A stretch of 64,000 nt of DNA, taken from contig VUYV01000015.1 in NCBI GenBank assembly GCA_008711295.1, positions 8,400,047-8,464,046 on the forward strand. Direction: 5' to 3'. This document shows positions 50,787 to 63,114 of the stretch, in pieces. How positions within the stretch are numbered: the stretch's first letter is position 1; each line of letters begins with the position of its first letter. This DNA comes from Anarhynchus alexandrinus. Lineage: Eukaryota; Chordata; Aves; Charadriiformes; Charadriidae. Position numbers and translations under genes: made by a program. A model generated the notes under the pieces. The model did not search any database and had not been told where the DNA came from. It saw nothing but the letters and a program-made list of their open reading frames with translations.

Positions 50787-51320
50787 ATGTGTAAGTCTCA
50801 CCAGAGTCAATGGAAGACTTCCAAGAACTATCAAGCCCAGGACCTTACAGTATAAATCGCTCTTCTGGGAAAGGATGCTTTGCTATCATCGCCATCAGCA
50901 TCTACGAAAAGAGCAGAGGTCCCAGAGCAAAAGTCTATGCTACCTGTCCAGCTAGTTCTACATCACTGGTGGTTTACCACCAAAAATATGTTGGTGAAGC
51001 TTACAAGAAAGATCAATAATTTCTTAAATAATTATACCGTGACTTTTCTAGTTATGAGATCCTTGTGATTGAAAGCCCCAAGAGTTTGGTGGACCTGGGG
51101 CCACCAGAAGCGCTACTGTTGTAGAACCGTTCTATTCTCTCGCATCATTCAAAGCCAAAGATAATTAGATTGTAAGAAAAAAATGAAAAACAAGACAACA
51201 TGGTGTATGTCAAAGGAAGTGTGCAAGAGTTTGACAGTGAATACATCTCTGGCCTGCAGAGATTTCCACCAGAGGTAATGTTTTTCTGTGCTACGGTGCT
51301 TAAGAGAGAAGATGAGTTTT

Positions 51321-51567
51321 ATCTCAAGTTGCGCCAGGGAAGGTTTAAATTGGATATCAGGAAAAAGTTGTTCACTGAAAGAGTTGTCAAGCATTGGAAC
51401 AGGCTGCCCAGGGAAGTGGTAGAGTCACTACCCCTGGAGGTATTTAAAAGATGGGTAGCCGTGATGCTGAGGGACGTGGTTTAGTGGCGGTTGTGGCAGT
51501 GTTAGGGTGATGGTTGCACTTGATGATCTTAAAGGTCCCTTCCAACCCAGACAATTCTTTGATTCTA
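51321..51567 (+). mobile_element. CR1 3' fragment, type B
   Basis: Starts near atctcaagttgcgccaggga and codes [20 protein letters not shown] in an open frame, then the type B tail (gatgatcttaaaggtccctt) with decayed octamers (caattctttgattcta). It is the plus-strand counterpart of the 15041 and 18957 elements. Confidence 0.93.
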
Positions 51568-54500
51568 AAAAAGGCAACGAAGAGACTCAAAGGGGACATT
51601 CAGGCACCGCTCTGACAGTAGTTCAGCCTAACTTCAAACCAGCTCCTGTGGTCCTCATGGCACCCCAGCACAGATTTAATGTCGGCAGGAAGCTGCTGTA
51701 GAACACACCTTGCTGGGCAGCGTTTGCAGACTGAGCCTGCCACAGCTACACCACTATTCATACTCAACAGCTGAGTCTCAAACAACACGTGTTTGAGCTG
51801 CAGCCACACATTTTGCTCCAGTTCAGACACATCTTCAGAGAAACCAAGGAAAAAGTTAAAGATCTGGATGCTATCTAAATCTCCACATTCAGGCAGGTCA
51901 GAACGCCATGATTACAGTGCCAAGAGGATGACGCCGCTACAGACTGTAAGCAAGAAGGAAGATGAAGAGACAGAAGTAGGAAAGAAGTCTCAGCTCTACA
52001 TTTTCATTAGGGTGAGCATGAAGAGGCAATTAGATGTTGACTAAGCACCAGGGAGACAGACAAGGTTGTATTTATGTAGCAGATCATACCCCAGATCTGT
52101 GACACATCATGATAAGGCTCTGGAAAGTACAAACAAGCAGCCTGAAATATTTGTTAGTAGAAAAAAAGCTTGGTGGAATCATGATAAATAACAGACACAT
52201 CATTAGTAGCTTTTTGTGTGTCTCTACTTTGATGTGTTTTAATCTAGATATTACCAAACAGACTACATAAAATTGAAGAGGAAAAAGATATTAACATAAA
52301 ATGCTAAACATGAATAAAGTTTTCTTGTAAAGTTAAAGATAACCATGCAAGAGCTCCTACTAACCAGAATGTAGCACTAAAAAAAAACCTGCAGGAATAA
52401 GCTATAGTGTATATATAAAGTCACAGATGTACAACACAGGTCATCAGATGCCTCCAGGTACACTAACGCTGAATGACATAATGCAGAGTGAAGTATACAC
52501 TTGCAGGCTAGAAAGTCATTAACGGTCAGGAATGTTTCCCTACTTCCAACCCAAGACTACAGACATGAGAAAACGAGTCATTATTGACCACTATACACTG
52601 AATTCTGCAATTTATATTAATGCTACAACAGTACATCTGTGGGCCAGATTAGTTATGATGAGTACTTAGGTGATTAACAAAGATGAATCGGTCTACTGCC
52701 TTTACATTAGATTCTTACAGGGACAACATTGTACCTATTAAATCTATAATCATCTAAACAGCACAAACTAAGTCAATTAGATCTTACCGTTGCAGTAACT
52801 CCTAAGTATTGCAAGATGCATTAAAGCGTCTTCGATTTTTTTAATAGCAGAGTATAAACTGGATCAACTATTTCAAATGAAACTATTTAAATTGACGACT
52901 TTTTCAATAGTCTTGAGTAGCACTAACATTTTCTTGCCTTAGAATATCACCTGTTTGGCAGTTCCTCACTGTGACATGAATTTTATTTCGCAAGAAATAA
53001 AATGGCTAATTAAAAAAGTTTGGCTTGCCCACAAAAAGTTCTCTCAACTTGGCTAACTGCAGACCATGAATAGGCAAATGCTAATATTGCTCCAAAACAA
53101 AGAAGAGGGGATTTAAAATCAACAACAACAAAAAATAATTTTTGAAGGTATGTTGGTTCAATGTACCTTGTGAACCAAGAAAAAATAATTTCTAATTTTA
53201 ATATATGAGGTCTGATCTTTACTACCACGCATACTGATGTCATTTATGCCTTCAGAACACATCGACAACATCTAGCGGCTCTTCACAATTATTTTGCACA
53301 CCTACAGAAAGACTGCAAAAACAAAGCGAAGTTGACTCAATATAGAAGAATGTCCTTTATGAAGTTACAAACCTCAAATATCATTATTTCCCCCCCCCTC
53401 ATTCCAAACCCACAATTGTTTATTTAACTACCAGAGTAGTTAAATTGGCAATATAATTCTAATGAAGGTATTTTCTACACAGGACGGAGAAAGGTGGTTG
53501 CGCACAGATAACTTGCACGCAGTCAGAGGGCAGAGCGGGGAGAAGTAACGGGTGGGAGGATGTTGGCTGTACGGTTTTCAGGGTTAAGGAGGCTCACGAG
53601 AGGAAAAAAACAGGCTACGAAGGATGAGAAGCAGGAGAAGGTTAACTGTGGGAAAGGGTAAACTTCGGCTCATGTCGGGTATAATTATCACTTCTGCTGA
53701 ATCACAAGGAAGGAAAGGGGGGGTGGATTTAAAATACAGTGCTTATAAGAGTGTTGATTTACCGCTGCCGTGCAAGTGACTACAAAATACGTGTAATGCA
53801 ATACATGGCAACGTAGATGGCTGTCGTATCAATTTAAATAACTTGAAATTAACAAGTGCAATAATTATTTTAGGCCTCCAAATCTCATACGAAAAATAAA
53901 TTCTTTTTAAAACCAGGCTCCTATCTCCTTTCATCCTAATGGATTATATTTAGACTATTTCAATAAACTTATTTTAAGCATTATGTGGTATTTAAAAGAC
54001 AATTTCTATTCTTCCATTCTTCTTTCAGTTCTTATCCTGTGAAAATTACAAAATACACAAAAATAACACACTACAGACACCACGGCTAAGTTTTCCACGT
54101 GTTCACTGCTCAAAACTTGCTTCTGTTCAATAACAGACTATCAGTTTGTGCTGCCGTCTTCTAATCTGCGTTGCACTCTACCCACACACCTGATGCAATA
54201 TAAAACAAAGGATTGCAAAGGGTTCATTCAGAGATATTCTGGATAGGCAAATATGCCGTTTACTCTCCCAATCCTACTGTGTCCAAGTGCCATCTACACT
54301 CCAACATCGTATACAGGCAAATAATCAGACACAAAAACCATTAACCAACTGTTTGGGCACAAGCAGAAGAAAAAAAATTCTATTTTCTAACAGGATGTGG
54401 TACTTATTTTTTCCCCCTTTCCCAGGCAGATCATTAGAAAGCTCTTTATAAAGGCTCTTTTACTTAAAGTTTTAAATGAAGATACTTAATTCACTGGGAG

Positions 54501-55854
54501 AAGAGATGGCACTTCAGGTACTCATGAAAGAAGCAAGAAAATAAGCGTAGGAGTACGCCAAGGGAGTTGTTAAGAGAATGGTTCAAGAGGAGTGAAGGGG
54601 GTGGAAGTGTAGGAAGAGACAAGAACAGACGTAGGCTGAAAACCTTGAGAGTTTGCATTAAGAAATGCAAACTTGATATACAAGAAGTAAAAAGTCATGG
54701 GGGGATATGATATCAGAGGAGCTACAGAGGAGGGCAGGAGCGGTGGCAGTTTGGATGGACTTTACAAATCAATCAAGTAACGAGAAGAGGGGGAAAAAAC
54801 AAAGCTATTTTGCCTGTGGCAGCACTGAGGCAGAAAAACACTCAAATCACTAAAGAGATCAGAATCAAGAAGAATAAAACCATCAGGTAAGGAGAGGTAT
54901 CAACAAACGCAGTGAGAACTGCTCTTCAGTCAAGCAAAAGTACAAACCACATACTGAAAACCGCCTAAGAAAAACATTTTAAGGAGCGATTTTCTCTAGC
55001 AATTGGAAAGAAGGAAAGGAATGTACCTGTTGGGACTCTCGAATAAAAAGGTTGTGGGGAACAATTTACTCAATTTCTTTTCTCTGTTTAAATAAACTGC
55101 GAACCAAGCAACTATTTTTTGACGCGTTTACATTACAGGCACAACCCAAACATCGCAGTGGTCTCCCCTTGAGCCCGTAAAATGGAACCCAGCAAGGAGA
55201 TGCGTGTTCCAGCAGCACACCGAGCCGCGGGTAACCTCATCTTACGCAGAGGCAGCGATGTGTTTAGGCTACGCCGCACCAAGTTAGAGAGACGTGCTCT
55301 TTTACTGCCTCCATGAGGAGATCCACGCGCACTGTCACAGGCTGGAAAATGTTTTCTGGCAGAGCACTTGCGGCCTGAACTTTAATATCCCTTAGGGATG
55401 CTGCCAGTGAATGGATTGCACAAAAGAGCAAAATAAATAGTATCAGTTTGAACAGCAACTGACTTGAAAAAGCGTTATTTAGTTTATCAGGGAAAAAGAA
55501 AATAACGTATACCTTTACTGTTAGCAATAAACTATATTTTATTCTTATTATATGGAAAATCAAAACCTTTTGGAAGACTACACACACCAATAAAACACAG
55601 CTGGTGTGAGGAAGAGAGCAACCACCAACGAAAACACAGTATATGGTATAACAAACACGAGAAGCCTTTTTCTTAACAAAAAAACGGCATCAAGTCTTTC
55701 ATATTCTTCAGGCGGTATCTCTCTACAGCAAACAGTCCACCCACGAAAGGTCAGAATCTAGTCATGCTATTCAGGAAAAAACATTAGTCAACCTACTGGG
55801 AAAGGCATACGCTACAATACGTTACAAAAATTCCTATCTAGGCCACTCCCTTAC

Positions 55855-55943
55855 ATCCCAGAATCCTTGACACTGGAAGGGACCTCTTGAGACCACCTAA
55901 GGCCAACCTTCTGCTCAAGCAGAGCCACAGAGCAGGTCACCCT
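55855..55943 (-). mobile_element. Old CR1 3' fragment, type C/D-like
   Basis: The bases atcccagaatccttgacact, then ggaagggacctcttgagacc and ccttctgctcaagcagag, are a degenerate CR1 3' end. It lies about 420 bp from a DYM exon. Confidence 0.7.
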
Positions 55944-56361
55944 ATCAACTGAGCAATTCTAAAGGTTAAATATGCACATAAAAGTATTTCTTACAACATT
56001 TTAAGTAGCTGGAAGCATGGGATTTGTTCCACGGGGCACTATTTGGTTGTTTGGGTTTTTTTTTTTTAATGTCTCAACAAAAGAAAAATAGGGACTAAGT
56101 GCTACTTTTGGCACGTGCTGTCCCGCAGGTATCCCCTGCAGTGCCTGCAGATGTCATTACTTCAGTTTGTAACGCATCTCGAGATGGATCGTACACAATT
56201 CCAATCCGAGCAGGTCTGCGGACAGCTTTTCTACACTGAGCACGCACACTGGTATCGCTCGTTGAAAAAGAAATGGGCTACAGGCGCGTTTGTAAGAGAG
56301 GTCCCATAGAAGGCAATACTCCATAAGGTTTGAAATATAGTTTCTAGAAAAGAAGACTCAC

Positions 56362-56504
56362 TTGCCACCCCAGATGCGATTCCGTAAAGCAGTCCTCCTC
56401 CATCCGTCTGCTGCTGAAAGACATGGGTCCCCGGAGGAGGGCTTCTTTCTTGTCGAATGAAATTATAGAGTAAAGTTTTCACAAGTCTGCTGGTATATGG
56501 GAGA
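56362..56504 (-). CDS. DYM: DYM (dymeclin) internal coding exon
   Basis: This 143-base exon follows a strong acceptor (ttttctttttcttttcag) and ends at a consensus donor (A|gtgagt). Its frame is the third base of a Cys codon, 47 codons, then one base. The peptide begins [19 protein letters not shown] and ends [13 protein letters not shown], the conserved dymeclin segment near residues 208-254. The proline-rich stretch [11 protein letters not shown] in the middle is the variable part. The last base A joins CT of the next exon to make Thr, giving VATGLW across a 46-kb intron, so no exon is missing between them. The open frame runs on past the donor into intron, and that extension is not coding. 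Confidence 0.97.
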
Positions 56505-58647
56505 CTGAAAAGAAAAAGAAAACAGCTTTAGTTGACTCACAACTGGCAAAAATTGGCACAGCAAAGCCCAGGCAGGGTGCAAAGGTTGGAGTCTGGCATT
56601 AAACACAGACAGTAACTCTCCCAGTCTCCAGCAGACTGGAAAGGGAAAGAACACCAAGGTCTTGCCCATGCAAAGCTGCACTGACTTCAGCAGGAGCACC
56701 TTCAACAACAGGATCATGGAAACTAGTTTTTGTTTCCTTTTTTTCAATACGCCTTTCAAATCAGTCATTTAATTTGTGGATTCATTGTATTCTTTTACCT
56801 CAAGACACAACTGGAAAAATATTTATGCAAGGGAAAGAAACATTACATTTGTTTAGTTTTTGTTCCATGCTTTGGTAACATAGAACAGGTAACAATAGGA
56901 TTTCTCCAAACCCTCCCAATATTTTTGTCTCTGTGTGCAGCTGGGGCCAATTTGCAAAGACCAATGAAACATCTGACCTCGCATTAATGTTTTTGACAAA
57001 TGCATGTAAAATTTGTTGGATTTAAATAAAAGGTTACCATATTTACAAAACGGAGAAGGATTTCCACAGAAACAAACAGTTGATTCCCATTCCCATATGA
57101 TTCAGAGGTGAACAGACAGGGGCTGTGTTACCACGTCCTCCAGTCCCCTCTAACCAGTGCCCCTCCGACTCTTCCCATCGCCCTGGATTCCAGCTGCCAA
57201 ATTCCCATTCCTCTCCCCAGACGTAAAGTACCTGCTACTCCCAACTTAGACCTACACACACTACCTCTTCTCCCAAAAGAAGGGAGGTGGAGGGAGGGGA
57301 TTCTGCCCCTCTGCCCCGCTCTGGGGAGACCCCTGCAGTGCTGCCTCCAGCTCGTGGGGTCCCAACAGCAGAAGGACATGGACCTGTTGGAGCAGGGCCA
57401 GAGGAGGGCATGGAGATGCTGGGAGGGCTGGAGCCCCTCTGCTGGGAGGACAGGGGATGTTCAGCCTGGAGAAGAGACAGCTCCGGGGAGACCTTAGAGC
57501 CCCTTCCAGTATCTGAAGGGGCTACAGGAAAGGTGGGGAGGGACTCTTGATCAGGGGGTGGAGCCATAGGACGAGGGGGAACAGTTTTACACCGAAAGAG
57601 GGGAGATTTAGATGAGATATTAGGAAGAAATTCTTGACTGTGAGGGTGGTGAGCCCCTGGCGCAGTTTGCCCAGAGAAGCTGTGGCTGCCCCATCCCTGG
57701 AGGTGTTCAAGGCCAGGTTGGACGGGGCTTGGAGCAACCTGGGCTGGTGGGAGGTGTTCCTGCCCATGGCAGGAGGGTTGGAATGAAACGATCTTCAAGG
57801 TCCCTTCCAACCCAGACCATTCTATGATTTTGCCCCAAACCCTCAATTCCTTCAGTCCAGAGATTTAAGTACCACCAAACCCCACAAATACCGAGGCTCT
57901 GCCTCCAGTCGTGCTGCCCACATACTGCTGAAGTCTGCCCTGGGCTCCCTCTGCCCGCAGCCAAGCTGAGCCTCCCTCCTCTCCCTGTCTGTCACCCCGG
58001 GGCAGTACCTCTCTTACATCTAGCAGAAATGTCCGAAAACCAGACAACAGATACATTTACCAAAAATCTGCCCATGTGGAATTTAAAGTTGAAAGAGGAT
58101 GAATGGTAGCCTGACTAAAATGCTTACAAGCCACCACGATAAAGAATTTAAACAAAACAACCGACTTGCCAGAACAAGTGATATTACTCACACAACCGAG
58201 TTTACCACCTGTTAAATATTTCCACTACTGCAGCTTAAAACTCAGTGTAGCACATATGTGCAATCTTTCGAGGGGCTGCTATTTATTTGTATCGTAAGAA
58301 GGCTCATCAGCATCTCTGAGGTACTCTAGATTGCAGTGTCACAGGAAAAGACCCATAGCTGTATCAAAAAAACCCCATCCTGAAATGTAAAAGCTGGTTT
58401 AAGTTAATGAAATTACCCTCAAAAAATGAAAATGGCTTCTAAAATAGTTTTACCGAAGTCTGGGCTGTGAGATTTAAACCTGAAACCTTCCAACAGTCCT
58501 TACACGTGTTTTTGTGTTGTTTTCTTTTGAGCAGAACAAGTTTTCTATCAAAATGTATTTCGTTGTCTTTTGTTTTCAAGTACAGTCTAAATAAGCCATC
58601 AGAAGCATCCGCTTTGCCATTAGGTACCACCCCAGAACGCGACGTAC
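56505..58647 (-). other. DYM: DYM intron, 2.1 kb
   Basis: The intron joins two exons whose split Cys codon (TG + T) confirms adjacency. About a quarter is one CR1 copy at 57290-57829. The remaining 56505-57289 and 57830-58647 show nothing recognisable. Confidence 0.93.
57290..57829 (+). mobile_element. CR1 fragment, type A
   Basis: Starts at gagggaggggattctgcccc and ends with one octamer (accattctatgatttt). Deletions near 57450 remove several ORF2 codons relative to the 6152 copy. The remaining parts are scattered over frames. Confidence 0.93.
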
Positions 58648-58773
58648 CATCGACCGTGCATCAGGTATTTGTGAATGATGCTCTCTCGTAGAATTTCTTT
58701 GTGGAATAATTGGCAGGAGAGGAAGACGATGAGAGTTGTCACAGCTTCCAAGGAAATGCTGTACGTGATGTCT
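58648..58773 (-). CDS. DYM: DYM (dymeclin) internal coding exon, most 5' in window
   Basis: Dymeclin is a peripheral Golgi protein, alpha-helical and HEAT-like, needed for Golgi organisation and ER-Golgi traffic; its loss in humans causes Dyggve-Melchior-Clausen and Smith-McCort dysplasias (established knowledge). Reading the minus strand, a pyrimidine-rich tract ending cctgcag precedes the exon and the donor is TG|gtacgt. The frame is one carried-in base, 41 codons, then TG. It begins [10 protein letters not shown] and contains [13 protein letters not shown] and HKYLM, which I recognise as dymeclin around residues 165-207. The final TG joins the T opening the next exon to make Cys. The opening A must complete a codon from an exon beyond base 64000, probably Leu. 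A second AG two bases into the exon would break the frame. Several substitutions against the human protein as I remember it are conservative. Confidence 0.95.
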
Positions 58774-59912
58774 CTGCAGGAAAAAAGGAATATTTATAAA
58801 GATTAATCTGCTGGGTTTGTTTACAATCTGACTTCCAAGAACATTTGGTAGCTTCACCTGAGGTTATACACTGTTTAGCACAGCGAGTTTCAATTGGGAA
58901 CATGTAAACAACAAATTCATAAAACCCAGAATCACTTCATACCAACAATGGGTTGTTTTTCTTAGACATAAGCATTTTTTTTTATATGCCAAAAGAGAAG
59001 ACAATCTAAAAAATATTGAGGTACTGCCCAGAACATCCCAGCTGCAATTTTCAGACTACGCTTCACTCTAAAAATAATAAATATATCTCAAAAGCATGTG
59101 CTTTGTCCTGTTAAATTGTCACAAAACCGTCATGCTAAGTCGGGGAAATGTCCAGCTAGCCAAACACAGCTCCATCTGCCACGAAAAGTGGAACCCTAAG
59201 AATGGAATATAATACACAAACGGTAGTTTAAGTGTAAGAAATGTTCGGGATATCACGGAACCACACACAGTTGTTCAGTTCTAAATGGTATTTTTGAGGT
59301 TATAGTGTTTATATATATAGTATAAAGTTTCAAGATATTACAGCCAACCCCCAAAGAATGTGCTGTAATGATTAAATACTCACACCAGATAGTTAAACAA
59401 AGCTCATTAAGTTAAGGTTAATTAGGAAAGGCTTTACAGCAAAATGGATGAGAGAGAGATCCACTATTTGGGATATCCTGTGCTTTCTGTTTCCACTTCT
59501 GCCTACAATGACCTTATCACGTATCTTATTTTTAAAAAGGGGAGAAAAATGGCATTTGCCTCCTTAGTCCGTAATAAATTGCAGAATACATGAAACCTTT
59601 TAAAATATGATAAAATAACTTGGACACGAGCCAGTATCATCCTTGCTTTCAACCAAAGACCATTTTTACCTCCTCCAAAAGTAAGGCGATTCAGTGCAAC
59701 AGTACCATCCTGTAATCCATTAGAAAGATTGTTATTAAGTACTTTTAATGTTCCCCCCACTGTTACTATTTAATTTCCACGGTATGTTTTACAATCCAGT
59801 ATCATTAAGTTACAACAGGTATCCAGCATCAACTATCAAGGTTTTTCGACCTACTGGAAACGCAAAATCTATTTCTACTTCTCAAATTCAAAGATTTTAT
59901 AGTATTGCTGTT

Positions 59913-59942
59913 TAAAATTAAAAAATAAAATAAAATAAAAAT
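59913..59942. repeat. (AAAAT)n microsatellite
   Basis: Roughly four AAAAT units after a T-rich stretch. Confidence 0.85.
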
Positions 59943-62900
59943 CAGCATCAATGTGTGCTTAAGCAGTGATGCTGAGTTTTTTTTCTTTGTTACAATGTCA
60001 CCTTCCAAAAATTTTATTCTTAACAGTTAAAATAAGTATAAAAGGTTGTTTGGAAATAACAATGACTTGAAAACTACAGTACAATATCTCTTGAAACAAA
60101 ATAAATTACCTACAGGAAAGACTGGCTGGAGTAAAACTCTTCATTAGTCTCAGGATCAGAACTGGTGTGGTTTTTTCAAAAATTAACATGATTTCATTTA
60201 GAAGTCTGATTTTTAGCACACTCAAATACTTATATATTCTCAAGGGTGCTGCTAGAAATACCGTCAATAACATGCATTAGTGTAGAGCATGAGAAGAGTT
60301 TCACGCGTCACGGTGTACAGACAGCTAAAGTGAAGCTCTTCTGCAGTAGCTCCGGGTCAGAGTTTGGGAGCAAAGAGAGCGTTAGTTCCGTGCTCAAAGT
60401 CAAGAGCAAACTGGAATCACAATTTCCTGGCTCCCAGTCCACAGAACGGCACTACCTCTGATACAGAAATGTTTTTGAAAGTGAAGGTTATGCAAACTCA
60501 CTGTTTGTATTTTCTCTCGCGCGATTGAGGTATCTGAATCTGTAACATTTGAAGCTGTGGGTCAGGACGAGACGCGCTGCTTGCGTAACGTTCTTCCTTA
60601 AAATCATGAAGCACTTTGTAATTACTTTTCGTTTCGGTGAGTTACCTGACTTTTTGCCCACTACTGAGGAAGTTAGCCAGTGTAAATGCCGATGATTAGA
60701 TCGGGCCAGAGGTCACGCTGTGATTTGGTTCCACTGCAAATTCATCTCAGCCAGAAGCAAGGCCGGGCTAGGAACGGCTTTGCAATCCCCTGCCCACGTC
60801 CATCCCAAACAAAACAGGCAAGACCTATCTATACTGATTATTAGAGCTTTAGCCACCAACAGAAATGTATTTCTATCAAAATAAAAACAGCAGCTTGGAA
60901 AAAAAACCTTTATATATATATTATATTTTTTTTAATAGAAAAAATACAAAAATTCAGAAGCCTGTCATTACCAAGGATAAGAATACAAGAATAATGTCAC
61001 CAAGCCAGAGTTGATGAATGAAAAGGCTGACTTTGTGACATGCCACAACATCCAAAACAGCTGGGTCACTTTGCTGAGAGGAAACAAATTTCAGAGCCTG
61101 GTATACTTTTTCCTCCGTCTCAATCATTCATTCATTTAGTTTTCTGACAAACCATACAAGTGGAAGAGCAAATTTGAGGAGACATTGCAAAATTCTTCTC
61201 TATTTTTATAAGATTCAGTGTAAAGAAATAAACAAAGGGGTTACTGTAATGTATTAAGTAATATTTTTTTTAAATCTGCTTTCAATGCCCTTATATAACT
61301 CTGAAAGAAAAAAAAAAAACAGAAAGCAAGTTAAATTCATGCAGCTCCAGTTAGTGAGTCCAATTTTCTTGCTATTCAAAACCCAGTTAGGGCACATTTA
61401 ACTGCAGAAACGTTCCAGTCAACCTGTAGAATCCGTTCAAATTAAATCTGCTCTGACATAAACACAACCAGAGTCCTGATATCTGGGCTAACCCCTCAGC
61501 TACAGTCACCCTTCATTTATCAGCACAAGGATAAAGCTTCAGAGCAAAATCATTTTCTCCACCAAGGGTCAAATGTACAGTTTTCTGAAACTCAAGCATT
61601 TCTAAAGGGTCACAACAACTACCAGGAACCTCTTTTTAACTTCAAAGAAAATACTGTTTATTTATATTGAGAGGCTATAGAATAGGGGGCTTTGTTTTTG
61701 CATTATTTCTTTTTTTTTTTATTCAAAGCTATCGGTCATATAGAATGACTTTACATGGAATTTATGCTGATCTCCAACTTCCTCAGAAAACTGTTTGCTT
61801 GCAGATAAGGAGGAAAGTAGAAATAATGAACTCATGTATCAATTACATGTCAAAATTATTTAGCTATTTATTTCAGAAAACCAGAACTGCATGATGTTTT
61901 GAGTTTCTGTGGGTTTTTTTTCCTTCCCAAGTGTTCTATAAAACAAACAAAAAATCCACAGAACTGAGATAAAGCTCATGTCCCGAGTCAATGGGCTTCA
62001 CAGAGCAACGTACCAAGGCATACACAGGTTTGGTTTTCTTTTTCTCCTTCTGGATTTTCTCTTTTGGAGATTTCAGTAGTTATTCTCACTGAATTTCTTC
62101 CCTTTTTCCCCCTCTTTCTCCTTCCCACTGGAGGATGTAACCCCATATCAGGTAGATAAGCTAACAGATACTATTCTTTTGTCCCTCTTAAGATGTACTT
62201 CCATGAGGGAACAATATGGCATAGATTGAACTCTAGAAATCACGGCAATCGTTTCTCTCCTGTGTTTCGGTTCGTTCTTTATTACAAGTAGCCGTCCTCC
62301 TTGCTATCACAGTTCTTCCAGTGTGACACGAAGCAAGCACCCATTTCTTTAACCAGATGGAACAGGTCCAGGTCCTCGCATGCGACACCCGGGTTAAAAC
62401 TGACTTCTGGCAACAAAATCCTATATATATACACATAGTCTCTAAAGCAAAAGACATATCATATGTATCTGTGATCATCTTAAATTAGGAATTCTTCATA
62501 AAACAATGGCTTGAGCTCTAAATGCAAGATTCCTAGATGCTGGCATAACATCAATGTGTGTACGCATTTCAGTATCTACATTTCAATGAGAAGCAGTCGA
62601 TACGTCAATGGATTCCTTCCAACAGGAATGATATCAGACCATTTCAACTTTAACTTTTTAAATTAAACAACCATGTACAATTGGTATTTTAGTAATCTTT
62701 AGACAACAACTCATTAAAATCAAATGACAAAAATTCTAAGTCAGCTACACTTTCCATCTTAATCCCTTTTGTCGGGCAGATAGCATGGATCCCGGGCTTC
62801 TCGCTGAGACACCTTTGGCCCTGGGAATACTGCTTTAAAACAGCACTATATAAAAAAAAAAAACTAAACCTTAAAAAGTACTTTTATACAGACTTAAAGT

Positions 62901-63098
62901 ATTGCTTTAGAAGAAATTAATAAGTAACTAATTCTTCCAGGATACAACCTGGAAAGGATATCACTTCTTCTCTGGTCTTCCATCAAGAACATCCATTTTT
63001 ATTGATTTATTTTATTTATTAATTGTGGTGGCAGACTTGTAAATTCCACCAGAGCTATGAACCTTCAGGCTTTTAGGGCTGGAGAACCGCACCTCACC

Positions 63099-63114
63099 AT
63101 CTATCTATCTATCT
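63099..63114. repeat. (ATCT)4 microsatellite
   Basis: Four perfect ATCT units, short but possibly polymorphic. Confidence 0.85.

Larger units (their letters stand above)
10231..56361 (-). other. DYM: DYM giant intron, 46.1 kb
   Basis: The flanking exons join as VA-T-GLW with the Thr codon split A/CT, so this is one intron. It holds most CR1 copies, the two long N gaps, AT-rich tracts and a CpG-dense patch, listed separately. Stretches longer than 300 bases where I recognise no repeat family or gene include 10835-11651, 11732-13135, 13516-15040, 15554-18956, 19721-20734, 21621-22276, 22448-23696, 24416-27597, 28132-31018, 31191-36146, 36543-36966, 37263-38104, 38233-38720, 41178-41596, 45556-48811, 50787-51320, 51568-55854 and 55944-56361. 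Open frames there are short and without recognisable similarity. Large dymeclin introns fit the gene's great length in other vertebrates. Confidence 0.93.

Noticed and set aside
59251..59280. Possible upstream DYM exon: reverse complement contains a D-I-P tripeptide
   Set aside because: Neighbouring residues do not match the dymeclin sequence before DITY, and no suitable donor follows in the required phase.
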